From NCBI GenBank assembly GCA_021604885.1, contig BQJV01000094.1:1-9385 (forward strand): a stretch of DNA of 9,385 nucleotides, written 5' to 3'. The first letter of the stretch is position 1. Each line of letters opens with the position of its first letter. The stretch comes from Acidimicrobiales bacterium. Its GTDB lineage: Bacteria; Actinomycetota; Acidimicrobiia; Acidimicrobiales; Aldehydirespiratoraceae. A program made the translations under genes and the position numbers. This document shows, one piece after another, positions 1 to 5,677 of the stretch. The notes beneath the pieces are model-generated. The model saw only the letters and a program-made list of their open reading frames with translations, was not told the origin of the DNA and ran no database searches.

Positions 1-400
1 CTCCGGCGATCCGGTCGACGAGCAGTTCGAGCAGGAGCCGGGTCGTCGGGTGGTGACCGCTCCCGAAGCCACCCGGACCGAGTTCGATCGCCGCGGCGAC
101 GACGGGCGTCGGGTGTTCGGCCCACGCCAGCTGGACCGCGAGCCGATCCCGGCTGACCACGGGTTCCGTGTCGCGGTGCCACGCCCGCAGGGCGGCGCCC
201 GCGTCCGGACGGACGACCGCGCTCAGCCCGAGCCCGCGGAGCGTCGTCGCCGCCGCCTCGTCCCTGCCGGAGTCCGGCCGCGCGAGCACCAACCGGCGGC
301 TTGCATCGGGTTCGAGCACCTCGTGGACCTCGCAGCCGGCAGCGGCCGCCACCTCGACGGCAGCGTCGAGAGCGGCAGGGGTCGTGGCGATGACGATCAG
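1..400 (-). CDS. prmA: PrmA-like SAM-dependent methyltransferase (ribosomal protein L11 methyltransferase family), partial at the 3' end
   Basis: This minus-strand reading frame stays open for 133 codons to the left window edge, so the C-terminal part is missing. The sequence FGSGHHPTT at residues 112-120 matches the conserved FGTGTHPTT signature that precedes the SAM-binding domain in L11 methyltransferases. The preceding QLAWAEHPTP and the N-terminal alternating strand and helix pattern fit the PrmA substrate-binding N-terminal domain. PrmA methylates ribosomal protein L11 in the cytoplasm. There is no in-frame ATG, GTG or TTG near the 5' end. The likely start is CTG at 400-398, overlapping the P450 stop as CTGA, with GGTGA seven bases upstream at 412-408. 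The next in-frame GTG is codon 17 (352-350), which would delete a plausible first strand and helix. The family call rests on one strong motif. Another class I methyltransferase with a PrmA-like active site remains possible. Confidence 0.72.
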   Translation of the reverse strand, partial: MIVIATTPAALDAAVEVAAAAGCEVHEVLEPDASRRLVLARPDSGRDEAAATTLRGLGLSAVVRPDAGAALRAWHRDTEPVVSRDRLAVQLAWAEHPTPVVAAAIELGPGGFGSGHHPTTRLLLELLVDRIAG

Positions 401-1728
401 CGGCGCTTCACCGTCACCGGCAGCTTGGTGTACCCGTGCACGAACGAGGAGAACGTGCGCTCCGGCTCCTCCTGCACCTCGATCCGCTCGAAGCGCTGCA
501 GCACTTCCTCCCAGAGGATGCGCAGCTGCAGCTCGGCGAGGCGACTGCCCATGCAGAAGTGGATGCCGTAGCCGAACGACAGGTGCCGGTCCGCGTTGGG
601 GCGGTCGATGTCGATCGCCATCGCGTTCTCGAACACGTCCTCGTCGCGGTTCGCGCTGATGTACCACATCAGAACCTGGTCGTTCTCCAGGATCTGCTTG
701 CCGCCCAACTCGGTGTCACGAGTGGCCGTGCGCCGCATGTACGGCAGCGGGGTCTGCCAGCGGATGATCTCCGGCACCATCTGCGGCACGAGCCCCGGGT
801 CGGCGATCAGCTTGTCGTACTGGTCCGGGTACTGGTTCAGCCCGTAGACGCTGCCGGACATCGTGTTGCGGGTGGTGTCGTTGCCGCCGACGATGAGCAG
901 GAGCAGGTTGCCGAGATGGGCCATCGTCGGCATGTCCTTGGTCGCCTCGCCGTTCGCGAGCATCGACACCAGATCGAAGCCCGGGTTCTTGCGGCGCTCG
1001 GCCCACAAGCCCTCGAAGTACGCGACGCATTCCATCAGCTCGGTGATCTTCTGCTGCTGGGTCTCGACCACACCGCCCGGCTCGGGCACGGCGAAGACGA
1101 TGTCGGACCAGCGGGTCAGCATGCGGCGATCCTCGAGCGGGAAGTCGAAGAGGGTCGCAAGCATGAGGGTCGTCAGCTCGATCGAGACCGTGTCGACCCA
1201 GTCGAACGTCTCTCCCTCGGGCAGCGAGTCGAGCACCTTGATCGTGCGCTCGCGGATCTCGGGCTCGACGTTCTTCAGATTGCTCGGCGCCGAAACGCTG
1301 CGGACCGTCTTGCGCTGATCGGTGTGCGTCGGCGGGTCCATCGCAATGAAGGAGGAAACGCGCTGCAGCATCTGGTCGACTTCGGGGCCGGGCTTGATGC
1401 CGAGGTTGATTCCTCGCGCCGACGAGTAGGTCTGCCAGTCGCCGTCGACGGCACGCACGTCGTCGTACTTGGTGATCGACCAGTAGCGACCGGCGGTCGA
1501 GATCTCGTTCAGGTGGACCGGGTCCTCGGCGCGGAGGCGGGCGAAATGGTCGGCCCAGCGGTCCTCCTTGAAGAGGTGCGGATTCGCGGGGTTGATGTCC
1601 GCGATGTCGAGTTCGGCGGCAGCGGGAACGTCGCGGCCGGTGTCGGACATCTCCATCTCGGGCGTGTAGATGTCCGGGTTGAAGTCGGCCGTGTCCGGTG
1701 CCCCGGCGGTCTCGGTCGTTTCCGTCAT
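397..1728 (-). CDS. Cytochrome P450, CYP153-like (alkane or fatty-acid terminal hydroxylase family)
   Basis: The 443-residue protein is a complete soluble bacterial P450. Visible landmarks are the C-helix segment MDPPTHTDQRK (130-140), the I-helix oxygen-activation motif GGNDTT (281-286), the K-helix ExxR as E320-I-I-R323, and the heme loop FGYGIHFCMG (385-394) with the iron-ligating Cys392. The stretches LLIVGGNDTTRN, MVPEIIRWQTPL, MRRTA, DTELGGKQI and a final SSFVHGY-LPV resemble CYP153 enzymes, which hydroxylate the terminal carbon of medium-chain alkanes and fatty acids using a ferredoxin and a ferredoxin reductase. The subfamily call comes from remembered family sequence and the substrate is inferred. 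The ATG is preceded by GAGGAG five bases upstream. The frame stays open far upstream, but that stretch is antisense to the SDR gene. The gene diverges from the SDR and is apparently translationally coupled to the PrmA-like gene downstream. No ferredoxin partner lies in the window. Confidence 0.93.
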   Translation of the reverse strand: MTETTETAGAPDTADFNPDIYTPEMEMSDTGRDVPAAAELDIADINPANPHLFKEDRWADHFARLRAEDPVHLNEISTAGRYWSITKYDDVRAVDGDWQTYSSARGINLGIKPGPEVDQMLQRVSSFIAMDPPTHTDQRKTVRSVSAPSNLKNVEPEIRERTIKVLDSLPEGETFDWVDTVSIELTTLMLATLFDFPLEDRRMLTRWSDIVFAVPEPGGVVETQQQKITELMECVAYFEGLWAERRKNPGFDLVSMLANGEATKDMPTMAHLGNLLLLIVGGNDTTRNTMSGSVYGLNQYPDQYDKLIADPGLVPQMVPEIIRWQTPLPYMRRTATRDTELGGKQILENDQVLMWYISANRDEDVFENAMAIDIDRPNADRHLSFGYGIHFCMGSRLAELQLRILWEEVLQRFERIEVQEEPERTFSSFVHGYTKLPVTVKRR

Positions 1729-1764
1729 GTCGCTCCTCGATCGGTGACCAGTGTGCCTGATCGC

Positions 1765-1770
1765 TAGGCT
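1765..1770 (+). promoter_or_regulatory. Candidate -10 box for the SDR gene
   Basis: TAGGCT fits the actinobacterial TAnnnT -10 pattern and lies 27 bases before the SDR start, leaving room for a short leader that carries the GGAGG ribosome binding site. No convincing -35 is visible. The box sits within an imperfect dyad, TCGCT-N6-AGCGA at 1761-1776, in the 69-bp interval shared with the divergent P450, so a common regulator could bind here. No comparably good -10 is seen for the P450. Confidence 0.3.
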
Positions 1771-1797
1771 GAGCGACACCCGCCCACGGAGGCACCC

Positions 1798-2562
1798 ATG
1801 ACCTGGACCAAGGCAATCGTCACCGGAGCATCGAGCGGGATCGGTGAGGCGATCGCCCGCCGGTTGGCCGCCGACGGCACCCATGTCGTTCTCGTCGCCC
1901 GCACCAAGGACCGGCTCGACAGCCTTGCGGGCGAACTCGGCGGAACCGAGCGAGCCACCGTCCACGTCGCCGACCTCGGCGAGCCGCGCGATGTCGCGGA
2001 GGTCGCCCAGCTGATCGACACGGACCCCGAGATCGACCTGGTGGTGAACAACGCCGGGTTCGGCGCGACGGGCCCGGTCGCAGGGTCGGAGCTCGACGGA
2101 CAGCTCGGCCAGATCGACGTCAACGTCCGCTGCCTCGTACAGCTCAGTCATGCGGCCGCGCAGGCGATGGCTCCGAGAGGAAGCGGCGCAATCCTCAACG
2201 TGTCGTCCGTCGCCGGCTACTCGGCGACACCGAACTCGGCGGTCTACGCCGCGACCAAGGCATTCGTCACGTCGTTCAGCCAGTCGCTCCACTCCGAGCT
2301 CAAGGCCGGCGGCGTCCATGTCGCGTGCATTGCGCCGGGGTTCACCCGCACGGAGTTCCAGGACCGGGCCGACTACGACGCGTCGAAGCTGCCGGACTTC
2401 CTGTGGCAGACCGCCGACGAGGTCGCCGAGATCGCGCTCGACGCCGCAGCCAAGAACAAGGCTCTCGTCGTCCCCGGCGCGCTCAACAAGATGCTCGTGG
2501 GCAGCGTGAAGCCCCTGCCGTCGGCTCTGCAGCGCCGCATCGCCGCCGCATTCGGCGACTGA
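1798..2562 (+). CDS. Short-chain dehydrogenase/reductase (classical SDR)
   Basis: This 254-residue protein has the classical SDR layout. The Rossmann glycine motif is TGASSGIG at 9-16, the structural NNAG is at 84-87, the catalytic serine is probably S137 in NVSSVAGY, and the YxxxK pair is Y150/K154. The PG segment at 180-181 follows, and the usual length of about 250 residues is met. ARTKDRL after the second strand (R35 region) suggests an NADP(H) preference, as a basic residue sits where NAD-specific enzymes usually carry an acid; this is inference. Enzymes of this type oxidise or reduce alcohols and ketones in the cytoplasm, and the substrate cannot be read from sequence. The ATG has GGAGG six bases upstream. 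The gene diverges from the P450 across 69 bp, a layout compatible with further oxidation of a hydroxylated product. The SnoaL-like gene follows after 52 bp. Confidence 0.93.
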   Translation: MTWTKAIVTGASSGIGEAIARRLAADGTHVVLVARTKDRLDSLAGELGGTERATVHVADLGEPRDVAEVAQLIDTDPEIDLVVNNAGFGATGPVAGSELDGQLGQIDVNVRCLVQLSHAAAQAMAPRGSGAILNVSSVAGYSATPNSAVYAATKAFVTSFSQSLHSELKAGGVHVACIAPGFTRTEFQDRADYDASKLPDFLWQTADEVAEIALDAAAKNKALVVPGALNKMLVGSVKPLPSALQRRIAAAFGD

Positions 2563-2566
2563 CCCC

Positions 2567-2587
2567 GGCGGCCCGAATCTTGCCGCC
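2567..2587 (+). terminator. Short GC hairpin after the SDR gene, possible weak terminator
   Basis: GGCGGC at 2567-2572 pairs perfectly with GCCGCC at 2582-2587 across a nine-base loop, starting four bases after the SDR stop codon. No T-run follows, so this could be a weak terminator or attenuator, or chance in GC-rich DNA. It overlaps the candidate -35 of the next gene, which suggests the SnoaL-like gene may have its own promoter. Confidence 0.25.
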
Positions 2588-2614
2588 CGCGACGCGCCGG
2601 ATACGGTCGGGCCG
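2580..2614 (+). promoter_or_regulatory. Candidate leaderless promoter of the SnoaL-like gene
   Basis: TACGGT at 2602-2607 fits TAnnnT and ends seven bases before the ATG at 2615, so transcription would start at or next to the start codon. TTGCCG at 2580-2585, with a 16-base spacer, matches four of six -35 consensus bases. There is no Shine-Dalgarno sequence before this ATG, as expected for a leaderless message. The same spacing recurs at the PadR and decarboxylase genes. Confidence 0.5.
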
Positions 2615-3031
2615 ATGAGCGCAGAGAACAGACAAGTCGTCGAGCGATACTGGGATGCCCACTTCCGCCGCGACTGGGACGCCATGGCGACCTTCTACGA
2701 CGCCGGCTGCCACTACACCGATGTCGGCCTCGACCCCACTGGTGCCACGGGACCCGAGGAAATCATCCTGCGGCTTCGGCTCGGCATCGAACCGCTGTCG
2801 GGCTACTACCACTACCCGAAGCACATGATCGCCGAAGGCGACGTGGTGATCACCGAACACATGGAGCAGTGGCAGTTCGAGAGCGGTGAGGTGGTCGACC
2901 ATCCGTTCACGTCGGTCATGGAGGTTCGCAACGGCCTCATCGTGCGCTGGCACGACTACTCCCACCTGGGCAACCTGCTCGACCAGGCGCCCCAATGGTG
3001 GCTCGAACACATCGCCTCCGGGTGGCGCTGA
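2615..3031 (+). CDS. SnoaL-like / NTF2-fold protein (limonene-epoxide-hydrolase-like superfamily)
   Basis: The 138-residue product has the length and order of an NTF2-fold protein. An N-terminal helix pair (VVERYWDAHFRRDWDAMATF, 8-27) is followed by HYTDVGLDP (33-41), a TGPEEI turn (45-50), curved strands with paired EH and DH residues, and a closing pattern EVRNGLIVRWHDY (103-115) typical of SnoaL and limonene-epoxide-hydrolase relatives. These proteins form a cone-shaped pocket for small hydrophobic ligands and act as isomerases, cyclases, epoxide hydrolases or binding proteins. The exact reaction cannot be assigned. The start is supported by the TAnnnT box seven bases upstream and by the residue pattern beginning at once. 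It follows the SDR by 52 bp on the same strand and converges with the EthD-like gene, their stop codons separated by 22 bp. A role in the same small-molecule pathway as the SDR and P450 is inference. Confidence 0.85.
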   Translation: MSAENRQVVERYWDAHFRRDWDAMATFYDAGCHYTDVGLDPTGATGPEEIILRLRLGIEPLSGYYHYPKHMIAEGDVVITEHMEQWQFESGEVVDHPFTSVMEVRNGLIVRWHDYSHLGNLLDQAPQWWLEHIASGWR

Positions 3032-3060
3032 GCGACGAGCGTCGACGGCGAGCTCAGCGC
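3025..3060. terminator. Candidate bidirectional terminator between convergent genes
   Basis: A perfect nine-base inverted repeat, GCGCTGAGC at 3025-3033 and GCTCAGCGC at 3052-3060, encloses an 18-base loop that itself contains GACG-AG-CGTC. The left arm contains the SnoaL-like stop codon and the right arm the stop codon of the EthD-like gene on the other strand, so either transcript would end in the same hairpin. No T-run is present on either side, so intrinsic termination is unproven. Confidence 0.45.
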
Positions 3061-3749
3061 TCGAACACGTACTCACTCGTGATGGTCACATCGGTCTGAT
3101 CCATCTCGAGCATCTTCGCCACGGTGTCGACCATGCGACCGATGTTCGCCTGGAACCGCTCGTCGTCACCCACGGCGTCGAAGAACACATACGGGTCGTT
3201 CATCGCCTCGATGGGGAATGCCTCCTCGACGATCGCTGCCCAGGGCTGCGCCGGGCCCGACAGCTGCCGGACGATCTCGTTGCGCACGTACTGGAACGTC
3301 GACTGGGTCTCGATCGCACAGGGGCGCTGCTCCTCCTGCCAGATGCGGAGGAACTCGTCGTGGTCGAGGCCGGCCTTGCGCACGATGCCCGTGACCTGGA
3401 CCATTCCCGGCGTCCGCTCTCCCGGCGTGGCCACGTGCTCGGTGTTCACGATCGGACGTGACTCGACGACGAGGAACGACGCCAGATCCGCAGCGGCTCC
3501 GTCCAGCACGGCTTCGATCGGGCCGCGATCCTCGCTGCACTCGACCCAGTACGACACCATGGCGGACTTCGGCGGCGGCGCCGGGTTCATCCGCAGCGCG
3601 TCACCGTCGACATGATCGTCCTCGACACAGATCGTGAGCTTTCGGGCCCCGAGGTCGGCGAGCCGGGCGGCGCTGCCCAACAACGCGTCCGCATGCTCCT
3701 GCTTGCTCTGTCCGTCCGGCTTCCACAACACGGTGACGATCTTCTCCAT
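3054..3749 (-). CDS. EthD-domain-like protein, dimeric alpha-beta barrel (ferredoxin-like) fold
   Basis: The 231-residue product begins MEKIVTVLWKPDGQ, a strand followed by a helix. Its C-terminal part is EthD-like: VQVTGIVRKAGLDHDEFLRI (117-136), then W137 and a QRP turn, STFQYVRNEIV (150-160), and a strand with FPIEAMNDPYVFF followed by a helix (about 178-215). EthD relatives are small cytoplasmic proteins found beside oxygenase and polyketide-like pathways and often of unknown activity. At 231 residues it is about twice the single domain, so the first 100 residues probably form a second ferredoxin-like half; this is inference from the strand-helix pattern. The start is uncertain: ATG at 3758 would add three codons, and neither ATG has a clear Shine-Dalgarno. 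A much longer open frame to 3929 is not credible because it enters the divergent lipoprotein gene. The C-terminus converges on the SnoaL-like gene. Confidence 0.8.
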   Translation of the reverse strand: MEKIVTVLWKPDGQSKQEHADALLGSAARLADLGARKLTICVEDDHVDGDALRMNPAPPPKSAMVSYWVECSEDRGPIEAVLDGAAADLASFLVVESRPIVNTEHVATPGERTPGMVQVTGIVRKAGLDHDEFLRIWQEEQRPCAIETQSTFQYVRNEIVRQLSGPAQPWAAIVEEAFPIEAMNDPYVFFDAVGDDERFQANIGRMVDTVAKMLEMDQTDVTITSEYVFER

Positions 3750-3861
3750 GAGGCGCATCCGAGCACAGATCGCGGCCGAGCGCCCGAGCGGCCGGTTTGA
3801 CGACGGATCCGGTCGACGGCGAGGCTCTTCGCCGCTCACGAGACCACGGAAGGCCGCATTC

Positions 3862-4956
3862 ATGAACACACGATGCTCCCGGCTCCTCCTCACGTTCCTG
3901 GTGACCGTGCTGTTCGCGGCGGCCTGCAATCAGCCGATCGAGATCGTCGGCGAGGGCGACGTGATCTCAGCCACCGGCACCCGCGACTGCACGCTCGCGG
4001 ATCACACGGCCGGGTCCACCAACTGCACGGAGAACGCGATCGTCGGCGACTACGACGAGACCTACACCGGCGTCGCCGCAACCGGCTGGCACTTCCACCG
4101 CTGGGTCAACTACTGCACCGCCGCGACGGACAACACGTGCAGTTTCGATGTGGAGGCTGGCGTCATCGACGCCGCGCAGGGGTTCACCGCGGCGCCGCTC
4201 GTCGCCATCTTCCGTCCCGATGTCATCACCGGCTTCGACTCTCTCTTCATCGGGCACAGCTTCTTCGTCCCGTTCGCCAACGGCATGCCGGCCCACGCCG
4301 CCGACGCCGGCTTCACGGATCACACGCAGGACGTCGTGTTCTCCGGCGGCGCGAGCGGCGCCCCGGAGGCGCTCTGGAACAACGCGGGCAAGCGGGCGAC
4401 GATCCAAGGTCATCTCGACAGCGGCGACGTCGATCTGTTCGGGATGACGTATCACCCGACGTACCCGACGCTGACCGGCTACGAGCTCTGGGTCGACTAC
4501 GCACTCGAGCAGAACCCGGACACCCGCTTCTTCGTAGCGATGCCCTGGCTGACGAATCCCGGGTCGTTCACCGCGAGCGACTTCAGCGCGATCTGGCACG
4601 CCGCCGAAGTGGCGATCAGCCACGACATCATCGACAACCTCCGTGCCCAGTACCCCGGCGTCGACTTCTACGGCATCCCGTACGGCCACGCGGCCGCCGA
4701 GCTCTACGAGCTCTTTGACGCGGGGCAGCTGCCGGACGTCGACAGCCTCGTCAGCGCGTCCGGCGACGCCATCTTCAGCGACTCGTTCGGCCACGCCGAC
4801 GACATCCTCGTTGACTTGGGTCAGCTCGTCTGGCTCCGGGCCATCTACGACGTCGACCTTTCGAGCTACGACTACGACCCCGGCTACACGGTCGATCTTC
4901 TCGCCCTCGCCGATGCGATCATGGACGAGCACGACCCCGCCTACGACGCGCCATAG
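3862..4956 (+). CDS. Secreted lipoprotein with N-terminal B-repeat-like domain and SGNH-hydrolase-like body
   Basis: The 364-residue product starts with a lipoprotein signal: MNTRCSR, a hydrophobic core, then AAAC with Cys22 as the likely lipidated residue. Residues 27-118 look like a divergent InlB B-repeat-type module: a GEGDV opening, ATGW-FHRW in the middle, a closing A-F strand, and four cysteines (43, 55, 85, 93) that could form two disulfides outside the cell. From 127 the protein resembles SGNH hydrolases such as the DUF4886 group. SLFIGHSFF carries the candidate nucleophile S133, and DSFGHADD near 307-314 followed by DLGQLVWL resembles the C-terminal Asp/His block, although D307 to H311 is one residue longer than the usual DxxH. 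A carbohydrate- or lipid-esterase role at the cell surface is inferred. The chosen ATG is preceded by GGAAGG eight bases upstream. The open frame extends back to 3634, but that part is antisense to the EthD-like gene. Confidence 0.82.
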   Translation: MNTRCSRLLLTFLVTVLFAAACNQPIEIVGEGDVISATGTRDCTLADHTAGSTNCTENAIVGDYDETYTGVAATGWHFHRWVNYCTAATDNTCSFDVEAGVIDAAQGFTAAPLVAIFRPDVITGFDSLFIGHSFFVPFANGMPAHAADAGFTDHTQDVVFSGGASGAPEALWNNAGKRATIQGHLDSGDVDLFGMTYHPTYPTLTGYELWVDYALEQNPDTRFFVAMPWLTNPGSFTASDFSAIWHAAEVAISHDIIDNLRAQYPGVDFYGIPYGHAAAELYELFDAGQLPDVDSLVSASGDAIFSDSFGHADDILVDLGQLVWLRAIYDVDLSSYDYDPGYTVDLLALADAIMDEHDPAYDAP

Positions 4957-4972
4957 CAGCGGGACGGGGCGG

Positions 4973-5620
4973 TCAGCCGCCGTCGAGCGGAGCGGCGAGG
5001 ACGGACCGTCGCTCCTTGATGCAGTCGAGAATTGCGGCGGTGCGATCGGTCATTCCGAGCCCCTCCGTCGTGGGCCACGCAGCGATCTCGGACTTGGCGA
5101 ACTCCACCCAGTTCACGATGAGATCGAAGAGTTCGAGCTGGAACGTGGCGAAGAGCACCGAAAGGTGTGTCCGCTCCGGGAATGGATGCTCGCCATCGAG
5201 ATAGCCGCTGTTGATCGATGTGACCTGTTCGTGCAGGTCAGCGGCATCCGCGGCCAGCGCGTCGAGCGCCGCGATCACGTCCTCGGTCGTGCCGTTCTCG
5301 GCGAAGAGGAGGCGGAGGAGAGCCTCCGCTTCGAGGACCGGGGGTTGCGGCGAGGTCGTCATCCATTCCGACAGCGCGGCTCGCCCCTCGTCGGTGATGG
5401 TGTAGACGGTGCGACTCCGCTGACCCACCTGCTCGTCGTGGGCAGTGACCAGACCATGCTCGACGAGCTTCTTCGGCTCGGCGTAGAGCAATCGCTCGGA
5501 CTTCGGCCACGCGAAGCGGAGGCTGCGTGTCGCCTGCCGGGTGAGCTCGTAGCCCGTCCAGGGCTGGATCCGCAGGAGCCCCAGGACAGCGTAGGACGAC
5601 GTGGTCAGCCGCGATGCCAT
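4973..5620 (-). CDS. PadR-family transcriptional regulator
   Basis: This 215-residue protein has the PadR layout. A winged helix-turn-helix spans about 10-85, with SYAVLGLLRIQPWTGYEL, then SERLLYAEPKKLVEHGLV as recognition helix region, and RTVYTITDEGRAAL forming the wing and following helix. A helical C-terminal dimerisation region runs over about 93-180. PadR proteins are usually dimeric repressors that release DNA when a phenolic, drug or other small ligand binds the C-terminal region. No Shine-Dalgarno precedes the ATG; instead TAGTGT lies six bases upstream, suggesting a leaderless message. The gene diverges from the mycothiol-dependent-enzyme gene, and the shared 57-bp interval carries two palindromes, the expected arrangement for an autoregulated local repressor. 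The 3' end converges on the lipoprotein gene with 16 bp between stop codons. The ligand is unknown. Confidence 0.95.
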   Translation of the reverse strand: MASRLTTSSYAVLGLLRIQPWTGYELTRQATRSLRFAWPKSERLLYAEPKKLVEHGLVTAHDEQVGQRSRTVYTITDEGRAALSEWMTTSPQPPVLEAEALLRLLFAENGTTEDVIAALDALAADAADLHEQVTSINSGYLDGEHPFPERTHLSVLFATFQLELFDLIVNWVEFAKSEIAAWPTTEGLGMTDRTAAILDCIKERRSVLAAPLDGG

Positions 5621-5626
5621 GTCTTG

Positions 5627-5632
5627 ACACTA
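5627..5632 (-). promoter_or_regulatory. Candidate leaderless -10 box of the padR-type gene
   Basis: Reading the minus strand, TAGTGT is followed by six bases and then the ATG at 5620. This matches the TAnnnT-N6/7-ATG layout seen at 2602 and 6506. The box overlaps the plus-strand -35 (5624-5629) and the left end of the first palindrome, so a repressor bound there would be expected to block both directions. No -35 is visible for this strand. Confidence 0.5.
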
Positions 5633-5647
5633 CTGCATTTTGCAGTA
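5631..5647. promoter_or_regulatory. Operator palindrome 1, probable PadR binding site
   Basis: TACTGCA-TTT-TGCAGTA is a perfect inverted repeat with seven-base arms centred at 5639, inside the spacer of the plus-strand promoter. It shares the core CTGCA-N3-TGCAG with operator 2. Binding by the adjacent PadR protein is inferred from position and symmetry. Confidence 0.75.
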
Positions 5648-5652
5648 CATTA

Positions 5653-5671
5653 CTCCTGCACTTTGCAGGAG
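5653..5671. promoter_or_regulatory. Operator palindrome 2, probable PadR binding site
   Basis: CTCCTGCA-CTT-TGCAGGAG is a perfect inverted repeat with eight-base arms centred at 5662, 23 bp (about two helical turns) from operator 1. It covers the predicted plus-strand transcription start, and its right arm contains part of the GGAGGA ribosome binding site of the downstream gene. In the mRNA the same repeat could fold into a hairpin that hides that site. Confidence 0.75.
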
Positions 5672-5677
5672 GAAGCC

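Larger units (their letters stand above)
5624..5651 (+). promoter_or_regulatory. Promoter of the mycothiol-dependent-enzyme gene
   Basis: A perfect -35 TTGACA at 5624-5629 is separated by 16 bases from TACATT at 5646-5651, which matches four of six -10 consensus bases and fits TAnnnT. Transcription would start near 5658, giving a leader of about 20 bases with a GGAGGA ribosome binding site at 5668-5673 before the GTG start. The spacer is almost entirely filled by the first palindrome. Confidence 0.6.

Noticed and set aside
50..659. Plus-strand open frames at the left edge
   Set aside because: Their translations are Arg/Pro/Ala-rich with no recognisable motif, and they lie opposite the PrmA-like and P450 coding regions, which carry clear family signatures.
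436..1767. Plus-strand frame of 443 codons opposite the P450
   Set aside because: It mirrors the P450 almost exactly, is rich in Val, Leu, Arg and His as typical of a complementary-strand shadow, and has no domain features.
1729..2685. Upstream extension of the P450 reading frame to 762 codons on the minus strand
   Set aside because: The extension lies antisense to the SDR gene, which has intact motifs and a ribosome binding site. A proper P450 start with GAGGAG exists at 1728, and open antisense frames are expected at this GC content.
3797..3833. TTGACG with GAGGCT 18 bases later, and the GGCGA-N6-TCGCC dyad, as promoter and operator of the lipoprotein
   Set aside because: The -10 lacks the leading T and the dyad is only five bases per arm; neither stands out from background.
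3634..3861. N-terminal extension of the lipoprotein frame
   Set aside because: It is antisense to the start of the EthD-like gene and would bury the lipoprotein signal peptide inside the protein.
4968..4981. GGCGG-TCAG-CCGCC mini-hairpin at the end of padR as a terminator
   Set aside because: Five base pairs with a four-base loop is expected by chance in such GC-rich DNA, it includes the padR stop region, and no T-run follows.
4643..5677. N-terminal extension of the mycothiol-dependent-enzyme frame
   Set aside because: It is antisense to padR and overlaps the lipoprotein. The promoter, operators and ribosome binding site just before 5678 fix the start.
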